Source of the DNA: Mucilaginibacter lacusdianchii
GTDB taxonomy: Bacteria > Bacteroidota > Bacteroidia > Sphingobacteriales > Sphingobacteriaceae
Direction: 5' to 3'
Length of the DNA: 64,000 nucleotides
Assembly: GCF_009770985.1 (NCBI RefSeq)
Contig: NZ_WSRW01000001.1
Coordinates: forward strand, 620,001 to 684,000
Shown: positions 43,406 through 52,343 of the stretch, piece after piece
Layout: each line of letters begins with the position of its first letter
Position numbering within the stretch: position 1 is the first letter of the stretch
The notes under the pieces: generated by a model
Database searches by the model: none
Told to the model about the DNA's origin: nothing
What the model saw: only the letters and a program-made list of their open reading frames with translations
Translations under genes and position numbers: made by a program

Positions 43406-44251
43406 TTATAATCCCGGCAGCTTAACGCCAGAACTTTTCAGATCTTTAATAACACGTTCCTGCAAATTTAGCTTGGCTGCTAAAAAATTGGTAGGCTGTA
43501 CCCACACACGTATGGTAAACCTAAAACCATCAGGGTCTATCTGTGATATGCCAATATATTTAGAAGGCTGAACCAAAATATTTTCAGTAGAATCAATCGA
43601 CTTACCTAAAATAGCTTTTACCTGATCTATATCTGCCGTAAAGGGCAATTTCATTTCGATATCCAGGCGGCGGCTACCTTCGCGGGATACATTGACAATA
43701 ACTTCATTAAACAGCTTGCCGTTAGGAATGATAACGGTTTTATTATCAAACGTAAGCACAACGGTGTAAAATATCTGGATAGACGTAACCACACCATCCT
43801 GCCCTTGGGCAATAATGTTGTCGTCAATCTCAAAAGGTTTCAGCAGCAAAATCATTACGCCGCCGGCAAAGTTTTGCAATGTGCCGGATAAGGCTAAACC
43901 TGCAGCTACGGTGGCAGCACTTAATATGGCGGTAAATATAGTGAGCTCAATGCCCATTATTTCCATCACCACAATAACCAACACCATGTGCAGGCCGGTG
44001 ATCGATAAACTTAAAAAGAAAGGTTGTAAAGAGGAATGGACTTTTTTGTGAGCCATGCGGCGTGTCATCCAGCGCCTTAAGAAACTGATTAATGACAGCC
44101 CTATAAAAAAAACAACAATGCCTATTAACAATTTGGGGCCGTTGTTAACTACCCATAAATATGCTTTATTGTATAAATCGGTAATAGATGGATTTACAGG
44201 TGCCTTTTCGGCTAGTAATAAATTAATGTAAGACAATAACTGAAAATTCAT
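43406..44251 (-). CDS. Small-conductance mechanosensitive channel MscS-like
   Basis: A 281-residue member of the MscS family. Three membrane helices (about 35-60, 75-100 and 110-135), the third with the Gly/Ala-rich pore pattern 'AATVAAGLALSGTLQNFAGGVMILL', then the MscS beta domain 'PFEIDDNIIAQGQDGVVTSIQIFYTVVLTFD' (in parts) with 'VIIPNGKLFNEVIVNVSREGS', and a C-terminal alpha/beta domain. Length is near that of E. coli MscS (286). Opens under membrane tension and protects against hypo-osmotic shock. Confidence 0.93.
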   Translation of the reverse strand: MNFQLLSYINLLLAEKAPVNPSITDLYNKAYLWVVNNGPKLLIGIVVFFIGLSLISFLRRWMTRRMAHKKVHSSLQPFFLSLSITGLHMVLVIVVMEIMGIELTIFTAILSAATVAAGLALSGTLQNFAGGVMILLLKPFEIDDNIIAQGQDGVVTSIQIFYTVVLTFDNKTVIIPNGKLFNEVIVNVSREGSRRLDIEMKLPFTADIDQVKAILGKSIDSTENILVQPSKYIGISQIDPDGFRFTIRVWVQPTNFLAAKLNLQERVIKDLKSSGVKLPGL

Positions 44252-44260
44252 TCAGCAAGT

Positions 44261-44359
44261 TTACGACATTAAACTCACAAAAAGTTCGGGACCTTTAAGT
44301 ACTACCCACTCAAATATCCTGGTCTGCAGCTGTTTCTTTCTTTGGGCAATTTGTTTCAT
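44261..44359 (-). CDS. Possible 32-aa small ORF ahead of mscS
   Basis: An ATG-started frame of 32 codons ending with TAA nine bases before the mscS start. The peptide begins MKQIAQRKKQLQTRIFE and ends VSLMS: a basic first half, then a hydrophobic half with one Trp. No family known. It may be a leader peptide or a chance frame; listed for its position only. Confidence 0.3.
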   Translation of the reverse strand: MKQIAQRKKQLQTRIFEWVVLKGPELFVSLMS

Positions 44360-44509
44360 AATGCTTGTAAAATATCAAACTATATGCCTGTAAGTATATA
44401 TTCGAAATTTTATACAAAAATATAACATGCCTAAGCTAAAATTGTCATAAATTAATCATTTGATTAACGAAATATAACTTTAAACACCCTTTTTCGTAAA
44501 CAATTAGTT

Positions 44510-44552
44510 TTAAAAACAAGAAACCCTGTCTGCAAAAGCAGACAGGGTTTCT
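44510..44552 (-). terminator. groESL terminator
   Basis: 15-bp perfect stem AGAAACCCTGTCTGC / GCAGACAGGGTTTCT with a 4-base loop and a TGTTTTTA run on the minus strand, 33 bases after the groEL stop. Confidence 0.88.
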
Positions 44553-44584
44553 GTTTGTATATATTTTAATACGGATGATAAATA

Positions 44585-46219
44585 TTACATCATGCCGCCC
44601 ATGCCACCCATTGGAGGGGCACCAGCACCAGCTTTTTCATCTTCCGGATCATCAGCTAACACACACTCGGTGGTTAACAACATCGCTGAAATTGAAGCAG
44701 CATTTTCTAAAGCTACACGTGATACTTTAGTAGGGTCAATAACACCAGCACCGATTAAATTTTCGTATTTATCTGTACGGGCATTGTAACCAAAGTCGGC
44801 AGTACCTTCTTTAACTTTTTGTACTACGATTGAACCTTCGATACCTGCGTTTTGACAGATTTGACGTAAAGGCTCTTCGATAGCACGACGGATGATCTGG
44901 ATACCAGTTTTCTCATCCTCGTTAGCACCTTCAACGTTTGCTAAAGCAGCAACAGCACGAATGAAAGCTACACCACCACCAGCAACGATACCTTCTTCAA
45001 CGGCAGCGCGGGTTGCGTGTAAAGCATCATCAACACGGTCTTTTTTCTCTTTCATTTCTACTTCAGTAGCTGCACCTACATATAATACAGCTACACCGCC
45101 AGATAATTTAGCTAAACGCTCTTGCAGTTTTTCTTTATCGTAGTCAGAAGTAGTAGTTTCAATTTGAGCTTTGATTTGGTTAACGCGAGCTTTAATCGCT
45201 TCTGCATCACCAAAACCGTTGATCACAGTAGTGTTGTCTTTGTCGATAACTACTTTCTCAGCAGTACCTAAAAAGCTTAAATCAGCATTTTCTAATTTAA
45301 AGCCTCTTTCTTCAGAAATTACAGTACCACCAGTCAGGATAGCGATGTCTTCCAACATTGCTTTACGACGGTCACCAAAGCCAGGCGCTTTAACAGCAGC
45401 CACTTTCAGTGAACCACGGATTTTGTTAACTACCAAAGTAGCTAAAGCTTCACCATCTAAATCTTCAGAGATAATAACCAGTGGTTTGCCGGTTTGTACT
45501 TGTTTTTCCAAAATTGGAAGCAGTTCCTTCATTGAAGAAATCTTTTTGTCGTAGATCAGGATATAAGGGCTATCCAGTTCTGCTTCCATTTTATCGGCGT
45601 TGGTTACAAAGTACGGAGAAAGGTAACCACGGTCAAACTGCATACCTTCTACAGTTCTTACTTCAGTTTCGGTACCTTTAGCTTCTTCAACAGTAATTAC
45701 ACCGTCTTTACCTACTTTGCCCATAGCATCAGCAATCAGGGTACCAATAACTTCGTCATTGTTAGCTGAAATACTAGCTACTTGTTTAATCTTGTTATTG
45801 TCTTCGCCAACAGTTTGAGATTGCTCGCGCAGGTTTGCCACAACAGCTGCAACAGCTTTGTCAATACCGCGTTTCAAATCCATTGGGTTAGCACCAGCTG
45901 CTACGTTTTTAATACCAGCAGTGATAATAGCTTGCGCCAAAACAGTAGCAGTAGTAGTACCGTCACCTGCAATATCAGCAGTTTTAGAGGCTACTTCTTT
46001 TACCATTTGGGCACCCATATTTTCTAAAGAATCTTTTAATTCGATTTCTTTAGCTACAGTTACACCGTCTTTAGTGATAGCTGGTGAACCAAATTTTTTG
46101 TCGATAATTACGTTACGACCTTTAGGGCCTAAAGTTACTTTAACTGCGTTTGCTAAAGTGTCCACACCACGTTTCAGAGCGTCGCGTGCTTCAACATTGT
46201 ATTTTACTTGTTTTGCCAT
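44585..46219 (-). CDS. groEL: Chaperonin GroEL (60 kDa)
   Basis: ATP-driven folding chamber of the cytoplasm. The start is the ATG at 46219 ([19 protein letters not shown]); a frame from 46279 adds 20 residues and would run into the groES gap. The 544 residues have '[19 protein letters not shown]', '[13 protein letters not shown]' (ATP loop), '[22 protein letters not shown]' in the typical signature place and the C-terminal Gly/Met tail 'GGMGGMM'. Downstream of groES by 92 bases. In the coding sequence synonymous codons are few and regular, as usual for a highly expressed gene. Confidence 0.98.
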   Translation of the reverse strand: MAKQVKYNVEARDALKRGVDTLANAVKVTLGPKGRNVIIDKKFGSPAITKDGVTVAKEIELKDSLENMGAQMVKEVASKTADIAGDGTTTATVLAQAIITAGIKNVAAGANPMDLKRGIDKAVAAVVANLREQSQTVGEDNNKIKQVASISANNDEVIGTLIADAMGKVGKDGVITVEEAKGTETEVRTVEGMQFDRGYLSPYFVTNADKMEAELDSPYILIYDKKISSMKELLPILEKQVQTGKPLVIISEDLDGEALATLVVNKIRGSLKVAAVKAPGFGDRRKAMLEDIAILTGGTVISEERGFKLENADLSFLGTAEKVVIDKDNTTVINGFGDAEAIKARVNQIKAQIETTTSDYDKEKLQERLAKLSGGVAVLYVGAATEVEMKEKKDRVDDALHATRAAVEEGIVAGGGVAFIRAVAALANVEGANEDEKTGIQIIRRAIEEPLRQICQNAGIEGSIVVQKVKEGTADFGYNARTDKYENLIGAGVIDPTKVSRVALENAASISAMLLTTECVLADDPEDEKAGAGAPPMGGMGGMM

Positions 46220-46311
46220 GTCTTTTTTAAGTTTTGATTTGTTGAGTGAATGAGTAATTAATGCCAGACAGGATATCAAATCAATCCGTCAGTCCATCAA
46301 ACTTTCAATAA

Positions 46312-46587
46312 TTACAGAACTGCGTAGATGTCAGATTCACGCATAATTAAATACTCTTTGCCTTCATAGGTAATTTCAGTACCGGCATATTTGCCATACA
46401 ACACCTGGTCACCTACCTTAACAGTTAAAGGCTCATCTTTTTTACCATCACCTACAGCAACGATAGTTCCTTTTTGAGGCTTTTCTTTCGCGGTATCAGG
46501 AATGAAGATACCAGATGCAGTCTTTTCTTCGGCAGGAGCAGCTTCTACTACTACTCTGTCTGCAATAGGCTTAATGTTTAATGACAT
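46312..46587 (-). CDS. groES: Co-chaperonin GroES (10 kDa)
   Basis: The lid of GroEL. The 91 residues show '[34 protein letters not shown]' in outline (mobile loop about 15-35), '[11 protein letters not shown]', '[17 protein letters not shown]' and '[13 protein letters not shown]'. First gene of the groESL operon. No HrcA-type CIRCE inverted repeat is visible upstream, so heat control must be of another kind. Confidence 0.97.
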   Translation of the reverse strand: MSLNIKPIADRVVVEAAPAEEKTASGIFIPDTAKEKPQKGTIVAVGDGKKDEPLTVKVGDQVLYGKYAGTEITYEGKEYLIMRESDIYAVL

Positions 46588-46782
46588 AATTTATAGATTT
46601 TATATGTTATAAAGTAATGTTGAGTTATACGCTTGCTATTTGACAGCAATTATGCCAAGCAGCCTAATAACAAAAAATTGTCAGCTAATGGCTGTTGGAT
46701 TGTCAGGTTTAAATAAATCAGGGGAAAGTGGAAGGGCTTACAAAGCCATGACAATGCCAGGTTGGCAGAAGGCATATAAAGA

Positions 46783-46813
46783 AAAAAGCCCCGATTTAAT
46801 GTCGGGGCTTTTT
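46783..46813 (-). terminator. secG terminator
   Basis: 12-bp perfect stem AAAAAGCCCCGA / TCGGGGCTTTTT with a 7-base loop, just after the secG stop (46823), reading on the minus strand into a T-rich end. Confidence 0.88.
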
Positions 46814-46822
46814 GATATAATT

Positions 46823-47188
46823 TTATTTTTTTGAAGTGTCAGTTGGTTTAGCAGCCGGCGCTTTTGGTAAAGTTAGCGGAGCTGTTGTTGTACCGGTAGC
46901 AGATGGAGTTGAACCTCTTTTAATCTGATCATGATACTCTGAAGAAGCATCGCCGGTTGATGAACTGCTTTTTACAGCAACATTGATACCTAATGATAAC
47001 ACCATTAAGGTAATGGCCAAAACCCAGGTTCCTTTTTCTAAAATGTCACCTGTTTTTTGCACGCCCAGCAATTGTGATGAGCTCGAAAAATTAGATGATA
47101 AACCACCACCTTTCGGATTTTGAACTAATACGATGATGGCCAACAATACGCAAACCAGGATGGCTACAATTAGTAATACAATATACAT
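46823..47188 (-). CDS. secG: Preprotein translocase subunit SecG
   Basis: Small membrane subunit of SecYEG. The 121 residues have a first helix (about 2-22), the conserved 'VLVQNPKGGGLSSNFSSSSQ' loop, 'GVQKTGDILEKGTWVLA' and a second helix (about 52-72). A low-complexity Ser/Thr/Ala/Pro-rich tail of about 45 residues ends in KPTDTSKK, longer than in E. coli SecG but usual in Bacteroidota. It closes the lptE operon. Confidence 0.93.
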   Translation of the reverse strand: MYIVLLIVAILVCVLLAIIVLVQNPKGGGLSSNFSSSSQLLGVQKTGDILEKGTWVLAITLMVLSLGINVAVKSSSSTGDASSEYHDQIKRGSTPSATGTTTAPLTLPKAPAAKPTDTSKK

Positions 47189-47197
47189 CTCTTTATG

Positions 47198-48343
47198 TTA
47201 ATTAGTCTTTTTTGCTAAAATTTCAATCTGGGTTGCAAAGTAACTGCTTTTTTCCGGATTTTTCAATATTAAAATTTTATAAGCCGCTATGGCCTTTGCA
47301 TATAGCATTTGATCTACATATATGCGGGCCAACGTTTCGGTAATCATTTCTTCATCGTCCTCGGCACTGTAACGGGCCTTGTTTTCATTGTCCAACTTGT
47401 CGCCGCTGGGCGGCTTTATCTGCGGCTCTTCTTTAATAAAGCGTTCTATGATTTGATCTTCGCGTCGCCGGCTTTCAATGGCTTGCTGCACCGGGTCGGA
47501 CTGCACTATTTTATTGACACCCGCTCTGTTTGTATTCGCAAATGGCTGGTAAATGCCGCTGTGTTCACGCCGGGTTTTATCCAACCACCACATAAAACTG
47601 TAAGGCATGGTGTCGTCATGGTAACGGGTTACACTTTGCGGATCAATAGTCTGCTTACTTTCGGCTGCAACGGGTATGGCAGGTGCGGGCTTGGCTGTTT
47701 CCTGATAACTTTCAGGAGCGGTTCCCGGAGAATTACGGTCGATAAATGAACGGTCGAAAACGAAGTAGTTATTAGAAGCAATGTTCTCAATAATCAGTTT
47801 CTGCGTTTCGGGCAAAGCAGCAGGTCTTTCATCTTCGGCTGTTTGTGCAGGCAACTCCTCTTCAACCGTATTTACCAACTGTTGTGTATTTGATGCCGGG
47901 TTTTCAATTAACGGCAAGCTTTCCGGCTCTATAACCTCAACAATACTTACCTTGGTTTCCGGATTGTTATCTACCGATATTTCCTCAATCACCACTATTG
48001 GATCCGGTACAATCTCTACATCCGCAGCTTCATATACCTCAGTTACGGGTTCAACGGCCTTCTTTCGGTCTAAAACAATAATTTGCGCTGCCATCACCTC
48101 TTTTAAATTCTGAGGCGCATTCACTACCTTATATAATGATTTGCCTGCAAACCATGCCGCTGCCTGTTTCAAACTTTCCGCATCATCAGGCGTAGCAGCC
48201 AAGGCCCGGAATAAACCACTTTGCGGAAAAGCATGAACAAGCGTTTGTACCTTGCTGGTATACTCGTTGTTTACCTGAACCGGCGGCTTAGTGAGTACCT
48301 GGCGTAAAATATCCTTATACTGATGAAATTGATTTTCTTCCAC
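47198..48343 (-). CDS. Hypothetical protein with C-terminal TPR-like segment
   Basis: A 381-residue soluble protein starting with GTG (no ATG follows within the first conserved-looking stretch and a TAA lies upstream). The middle (about 105-240) is acidic and low complexity, rich in Glu, Pro, Val and Ile. The end '[39 protein letters not shown]' (in parts) has the shape of a single tetratricopeptide-type repeat. I do not recognise a named family. Between lptE and secG in an envelope operon, so a role there is possible; this is inference. Confidence 0.7.
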   Translation of the reverse strand: MEENQFHQYKDILRQVLTKPPVQVNNEYTSKVQTLVHAFPQSGLFRALAATPDDAESLKQAAAWFAGKSLYKVVNAPQNLKEVMAAQIIVLDRKKAVEPVTEVYEAADVEIVPDPIVVIEEISVDNNPETKVSIVEVIEPESLPLIENPASNTQQLVNTVEEELPAQTAEDERPAALPETQKLIIENIASNNYFVFDRSFIDRNSPGTAPESYQETAKPAPAIPVAAESKQTIDPQSVTRYHDDTMPYSFMWWLDKTRREHSGIYQPFANTNRAGVNKIVQSDPVQQAIESRRREDQIIERFIKEEPQIKPPSGDKLDNENKARYSAEDDEEMITETLARIYVDQMLYAKAIAAYKILILKNPEKSSYFATQIEILAKKTN

Positions 48344-48364
48344 GTGGTTTAAACTACGATTTGC

Positions 48365-48886
48365 TTACCAATTGGCAAAAGCTTTATTAAAAATATCTTC
48401 GGTTAACTGCTGGTTGATGGTTTGAATCAGCTGCTGCTCTTGTGCTCCGAGAGAACCCCTAAAATCAGTATACCGGCTAAAAGACTGCTCGTAATTCTGC
48501 TTACTATCTTTTTCGTTTACATACTTTACATTAACGGTTATAGTAAGCCTTGACGCCGATGCAATAGGCGCCTGATTACCTTGTGTGGCCTGTACCGAAA
48601 CCGGTGCTATGCTGTAACCGGTTATGGCACCTGACAAGGTGGCGTCAGCCTCGCCACTTACTATGGCCAGCCGCGTTTGTGAACGGATACGTGATTTAAT
48701 AGCCTCGGTAAATAACTGGCTTAAGTTGTTCACTACCAACGGGGCAGTATTTTCAAAGTACTGTACATTGATGGTTTTCATTTCGGGCGGTATAGACGCA
48801 CCGTTAAGAGTTACCGAGCATGACGAAAAAAGCCCCATGCTTACCAGAACAAGTGCAATACTTAGCGTTACACGTTTTAATAACAT
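48365..48886 (-). CDS. lptE: LPS-assembly lipoprotein LptE-like
   Basis: A 173-residue lipoprotein (lipobox F-S-S-C at about 20-23). The pattern 'TLNGASIPPEMKTINVQYFEN' and 'LTEAIKSRIRSQTRL'-like helix, then 'ATLSGAITGYSIAPVSVQA' and 'ASRLTITVNVKYVNEKDSKQ', is the layout of Bacteroidota LptE proteins, which plug the LptD barrel that exports lipopolysaccharide to the outer membrane surface. Its ATG overlaps the stop of the sigma-54 type regulator gene by one base (TAATG), so both are co-translated. Confidence 0.85.
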   Translation of the reverse strand: MLLKRVTLSIALVLVSMGLFSSCSVTLNGASIPPEMKTINVQYFENTAPLVVNNLSQLFTEAIKSRIRSQTRLAIVSGEADATLSGAITGYSIAPVSVQATQGNQAPIASASRLTITVNVKYVNEKDSKQNYEQSFSRYTDFRGSLGAQEQQLIQTINQQLTEDIFNKAFANW

Positions 48887-50124
48887 TATAAATTCAATTC
48901 TTTTATTTTACGATACAAGGTCCGCTCAGAAATGCCCAGCTCATGCGCTGCCAGCTTACGTTTGCCTTTATGTTTTTTAAGGGCTTTGCGTATCAGGTCC
49001 GATTCTTTATCAACCAATGATAATGACTCTTCTACCTCTTCTGTGTGTGACGTGATGATGGGCTCGTTAACCTTACTTGTATTAACAACGGGCTGTTGTA
49101 TGGTAAATTGTGTTTCGGTATGGCCGGGCAGTTCCATATCATGATGGTAAAGCTGGCTAACTAACTGCGGGTTGCCGGTATAGTTTCCGCCTGCCCCACC
49201 GTGTTCAATAATATCGGCTACCAGCTTTTTCAGTTCCACCATATCGCGCTTCATATCAAACAGCACTTTATATAGAATATCTCGTTCTGAAAAATCCTCG
49301 CGCGATTGGTTTTCTACTCGCATAGGCAGATTACTGCGACCAGCCTCTGCGGGAATATAATTCATCAACGTTTCGGCCGTGATGGTACGATCGCGCTCCA
49401 GTACGGCCAATTGTTCGGCTAAATTTCTGAGTTGCCTCACGTTGCCAGGCCAACTGTAGTTCATAAGAACCTGCTGTGCACCTTCATCCAGTTGAATAGG
49501 CGGCGTACGATATTTGGCTGTAAAATCTGACGCAAATTTACGAAACAGCAGGTAAACATCCTCTTTACGATCACGTAGCGGCGGTATACGCAACGGTACG
49601 GTATTTAAGCGGTAATATAAATCTTCGCGAAACTTGCCTGCTTTCACTGCATCATACACATCTACGTTAGTTGCAGCAATTACCCGCACATTTGTTTTTT
49701 CTACTTTAGATGATCCTACACGAATAAACTGTCCTGACTCCAGTACGCGCAGCAAGCGTGCCTGTGTGCCCAAGGGCATTTCGCCAATTTCATCCAAAAA
49801 TATAGTGCCGCCGTTTACGGTTTCAAAATAACCTTTACGCTCTCCAACAGCACCAGTATAAGCTCCCTTTTCATGTCCAAACAATTCAGAATCGATAGTT
49901 CCTTCGGGAATGGCACCGCAGTTTACAGCAATAAAAGGCCCATGTTTGCGGGCGCTTAGTTGATGTATTATATGTGAAAAAGCTTCTTTACCACTACCAC
50001 TTTCGCCGGTAACCAGCACCGATATATCCGTTGGTGCTACCTGGCTGGCAATATCTATAGCCCGGTTTAGCAAAAGCGAATTGCCAATGATACCAAAGCG
50101 TTGTTTAATTTCCTGTACGTCCAT
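48886..50124 (-). CDS. Sigma-54 interaction domain transcriptional regulator (no receiver)
   Basis: A 412-residue bacterial enhancer-binding protein. I start at the ATG at 50124 (MDVQEIKQRFGIIG); a longer frame from 50157 would run into the heptad tract. No receiver or sensor domain precedes the AAA+ core, which starts near residue 10: 'LVTGESGSGKEAFSHI' (Walker A), 'GAYTGAVGERKGYFE' (the GAFTGA loop that touches sigma-54), 'GTIFLDEIGEMP' (Walker B) and 'RLLRVLESGQFIRVG'. The C-terminus is a Fis-type HTH ('HKGKRKLAAHELGISERTLYRK'-like). Translationally coupled to lptE, which suggests a link to envelope control. Confidence 0.9.
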   Translation of the reverse strand: MDVQEIKQRFGIIGNSLLLNRAIDIASQVAPTDISVLVTGESGSGKEAFSHIIHQLSARKHGPFIAVNCGAIPEGTIDSELFGHEKGAYTGAVGERKGYFETVNGGTIFLDEIGEMPLGTQARLLRVLESGQFIRVGSSKVEKTNVRVIAATNVDVYDAVKAGKFREDLYYRLNTVPLRIPPLRDRKEDVYLLFRKFASDFTAKYRTPPIQLDEGAQQVLMNYSWPGNVRQLRNLAEQLAVLERDRTITAETLMNYIPAEAGRSNLPMRVENQSREDFSERDILYKVLFDMKRDMVELKKLVADIIEHGGAGGNYTGNPQLVSQLYHHDMELPGHTETQFTIQQPVVNTSKVNEPIITSHTEEVEESLSLVDKESDLIRKALKKHKGKRKLAAHELGISERTLYRKIKELNL

Positions 50125-50130
50125 AAGTAG

Positions 50131-50165
50131 ATTATAGAATGTAGAGACAAGAACCAAGAGCCAAG
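50131..50165 (-). repeat. Heptad tract, copy C (left inverted repeat of the four-helix-bundle unit)
   Basis: On the minus strand: CTTGGCT, CTTGGTT, CTTGTCT, CTACATT, CTATAAT. It sits just ahead of the regulator start and touches the stop codon of the gene at 50167. Confidence 0.7.
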
Positions 50166-50578
50166 ATTACTGACTGACTGGCCTATGAACTACATGCTCT
50201 CTGAATGCAAAAATCATTTTCTGAACTTCCTCAATAGAATTCAGGCAGTTCTCAAGTTTATCATTATTACCATAACCTCTCCGCTTGCATATGAGCAATT
50301 GTGTTTCTAATTCAAACGATGATGTTAACGCCGTAGTCAAGAACTCTGCTGTATGGGCATTTGTTCTTTTACCGGAACCTTCAGCAATATTAGAGGGAAT
50401 AGAGCAAGAACACCTGTTAATTTGATCAATCAAATTATACCGTTCATCGGGAGGCAATTCTTTGCAATAACTATATGTTAAATCAGTTAACTCCATTGCT
50501 TTTTGCCAAACTTTCAAATTCTTAAAATTGTGCTTCATTTCAAAAAACTTGTTTCTTGGCTCTTGGTTCCTGCCTCTA
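50142..50578. other. Possible mobile unit: four-helix-bundle gene between 25-bp inverted repeats
   Basis: Left repeat 50142-50166 and right repeat 50554-50578 are inverted copies identical at 23 of 25 positions (both differences are A/G). Both share a core GAACCAAGAGCCAAGA. The left copy ends at the base before the stop codon of the enclosed gene. The unit is 437 bases long. Whether it moves is inference; no target duplication was seen. Confidence 0.5.
50167..50538 (-). CDS. Four helix bundle protein (23S rRNA intervening-sequence type)
   Basis: A 123-residue all-helical protein of the S23/four-helix-bundle family: 'FKNLKVWQKAMELTDLTY' at the start, 'LIDQINRCSCSIPSNIAEGSGK' with the invariant 'SIPSNIAEG' core (about 51-60) and 'LETQLLICKRRGYG'. 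Such genes occur inside 23S rRNA intervening sequences or as free units in Bacteroidota; their function is not known. This one stands inside a series of minus-strand core genes between miaB and the sigma-54 type regulator and is flanked by inverted repeats. Confidence 0.9.
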   Translation of the reverse strand: MKHNFKNLKVWQKAMELTDLTYSYCKELPPDERYNLIDQINRCSCSIPSNIAEGSGKRTNAHTAEFLTTALTSSFELETQLLICKRRGYGNNDKLENCLNSIEEVQKMIFAFREHVVHRPVSQ

Positions 50579-50582
50579 TTAT
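50548..50582 (+). repeat. Heptad tract, copy B (right inverted repeat)
   Basis: Plus-strand units CTTGTTT, CTTGGCT, CTTGGTT, CCTGCCT, CTATTAT between miaB and the four-helix-bundle gene. Confidence 0.7.
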
Positions 50583-52024
50583 TAAACCACTTTACCTATC
50601 AAAGTAGCTGTAGTGCATCGTTCTACCAATACATTTACATATTGGCCAGGTTTATAGTTTTCGGTTACCGGAAAAACTACCATAGCGTTTTGATCGCTAC
50701 GACCGCAGTAATCGTTAGTTGATTTTTTAGAGAAACCCTCAATCAACACTCTTTTCACCTTGCCTACCTGCGCCTGCAAACGCTCGTGCGAATGTTGACG
50801 CTGTTTGTTCACAATTTCGTTTAAACGACGATTTTTAACCGTATCTGGTATATCATCGGCAAAGCGCTTTGCAGCTAAAGTGCCAGGGCGCTCAGAGTAC
50901 ATAAACATGTAAGCATAATCATACCGTACAAAATCCATCATGCTCAGAGTTTCCTGATGCTCTTCTTCTGTTTCAGTACAAAAGCCGGCAATCACATCAG
51001 TTGATATGGCGCATTCCGGAATAATACGGCGGATGGCGTTTACCCGGTCCATATACCAATCCCGGTCGTAAGTACGGTTCATCAATTCCAGTACACGACT
51101 ATTGCCCGATTGTACCGGCAGGTGAATGTAATTACAGATGTTATCATACTTAGCTATCGTATATAGCACCTCGTCGGTAATATCCTTAGGATGCGACGTA
51201 GAGAAACGAACACGCAATTCCGGGCTAATCAAGGCCACCATTTCCAGCAACTGTGCAAAGTTGGTTCCTTTTATTTCGTCGGTAGAGATGCTATCGCCCT
51301 CAACAGTTGGCTTCCATTTGTATGAATCCACATTCTGACCTAATAATGTAACCTCACGGTAACCCTGGTCAAACAATGATTGGCACTCGTTGATGATGGA
51401 TTGCGGATCGCGGCTGCGTTCGCGGCCACGGGTAAACGGCACTACGCAAAAAGAGCACATATTATCGCAACCCCGCATAATAGATACAAAGGCATTGATA
51501 CCATTGCTGTTTAAACGTACCGGATTGATATCAGCATAAGTTTCTTCGCGCGACAGCAATACGTTTACAGCACGTGCACCGTCGTCCACCTGATCTATCA
51601 AATTAGGCAAATCACGGTAAGCATCCGGCCCAACTACTACGTCAACAAGTTTCTCTTCTTCTAAAAACTTAGATTTCAAGCGTTCGGCCATACAGCCCAG
51701 CACGCCTACAATCATGCCTGGGTTTTTCACCTTGGCCACTGTAAATTCTTTCAGGCGGTTGCGCACGCGCTGCTCTGCATTTTCGCGGATAGAACAGGTA
51801 TTGATGAAAACCACATCGGCATTGTTATAATCGGTAGTAGTTTCAAAACCCTTATTCAGCAAAATAGAGGCAACAATTTCACTGTCAGAAAAATTCATGG
51901 CACAACCATAACTTTCGATGTATAGTTTGCGCCCATTATATTTATTATCAGCCTGCTCCAGCATCAATGCCTCACCCTGCCTGCTTTCATCATGTGTTTT
52001 ATCCGGAATAAGCAAATCCATCAT
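50582..52024 (-). CDS. miaB: tRNA-2-methylthio-N6-dimethylallyladenosine synthase
   Basis: Radical-SAM enzyme that methylthiolates i6A37 in tRNA. I start at the ATG at 52024 (or the next at 52021), 20 bases after a -7 box; a TTG upstream at 52030 is less likely. N-terminal MTTase domain: '[15 protein letters not shown]' and '[14 protein letters not shown]' (first cluster), '[11 protein letters not shown]'; the radical-SAM motif C-x3-C-x2-C in '[17 protein letters not shown]'; then 'RDYDWYMDRV'-like repeats and a C-terminal TRAM domain. Length 480 is normal. Confidence 0.97.
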   Translation of the reverse strand: MMDLLIPDKTHDESRQGEALMLEQADNKYNGRKLYIESYGCAMNFSDSEIVASILLNKGFETTTDYNNADVVFINTCSIRENAEQRVRNRLKEFTVAKVKNPGMIVGVLGCMAERLKSKFLEEEKLVDVVVGPDAYRDLPNLIDQVDDGARAVNVLLSREETYADINPVRLNSNGINAFVSIMRGCDNMCSFCVVPFTRGRERSRDPQSIINECQSLFDQGYREVTLLGQNVDSYKWKPTVEGDSISTDEIKGTNFAQLLEMVALISPELRVRFSTSHPKDITDEVLYTIAKYDNICNYIHLPVQSGNSRVLELMNRTYDRDWYMDRVNAIRRIIPECAISTDVIAGFCTETEEEHQETLSMMDFVRYDYAYMFMYSERPGTLAAKRFADDIPDTVKNRRLNEIVNKQRQHSHERLQAQVGKVKRVLIEGFSKKSTNDYCGRSDQNAMVVFPVTENYKPGQYVNVLVERCTTATLIGKVV

Positions 52025-52044
52025 TATCAAAAATTTTAGAGCTG

Positions 52045-52052
52045 CAAAAATA
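52045..52052 (-). promoter_or_regulatory. miaB promoter -7 box (TATTTTTG)
   Basis: Matches TANNTTTG on the minus strand; 20 bases before the miaB ATG. The 313-base gap up to 52343 holds this promoter and presumably that of the divergent AsmA-like gene; nothing else is recognisable there. Confidence 0.6.
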
Positions 52053-52343
52053 CATAATTTTTGATTACTGAATGACAGTTTGTCAGCGTTTAAAAAAATA
52101 ATATCCGAGCTATAATGTTGTTAAACAATAGCATCCTATCTTAACCACGGCCGCTCTGTAATAACGCATTTAGTACATGTAATTTCATCTAAGCTTTCAA
52201 ATTTCTCAATATCCGCGCAAATAGCTAATTTGGGAAACACATATGCGCATCTAAACAAAACTAAAACCTGAATGTGTAAGTGCATATGTGGTTAGAAACG
52301 GAATTACCCTTAAAACAAATATTAAAAGGAAAGCAAATTTATA

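Noticed and set aside
46588..46680. Searched for a CIRCE-type repeat ahead of groES.
   Set aside because: No TTAGCACTC-like inverted repeat seen; heat control cannot be inferred from sequence.
46640..46834. 64-codon plus-strand frame between groES and secG.
   Set aside because: It reads through the secG terminator hairpin, and lies in the shared non-coding gap.
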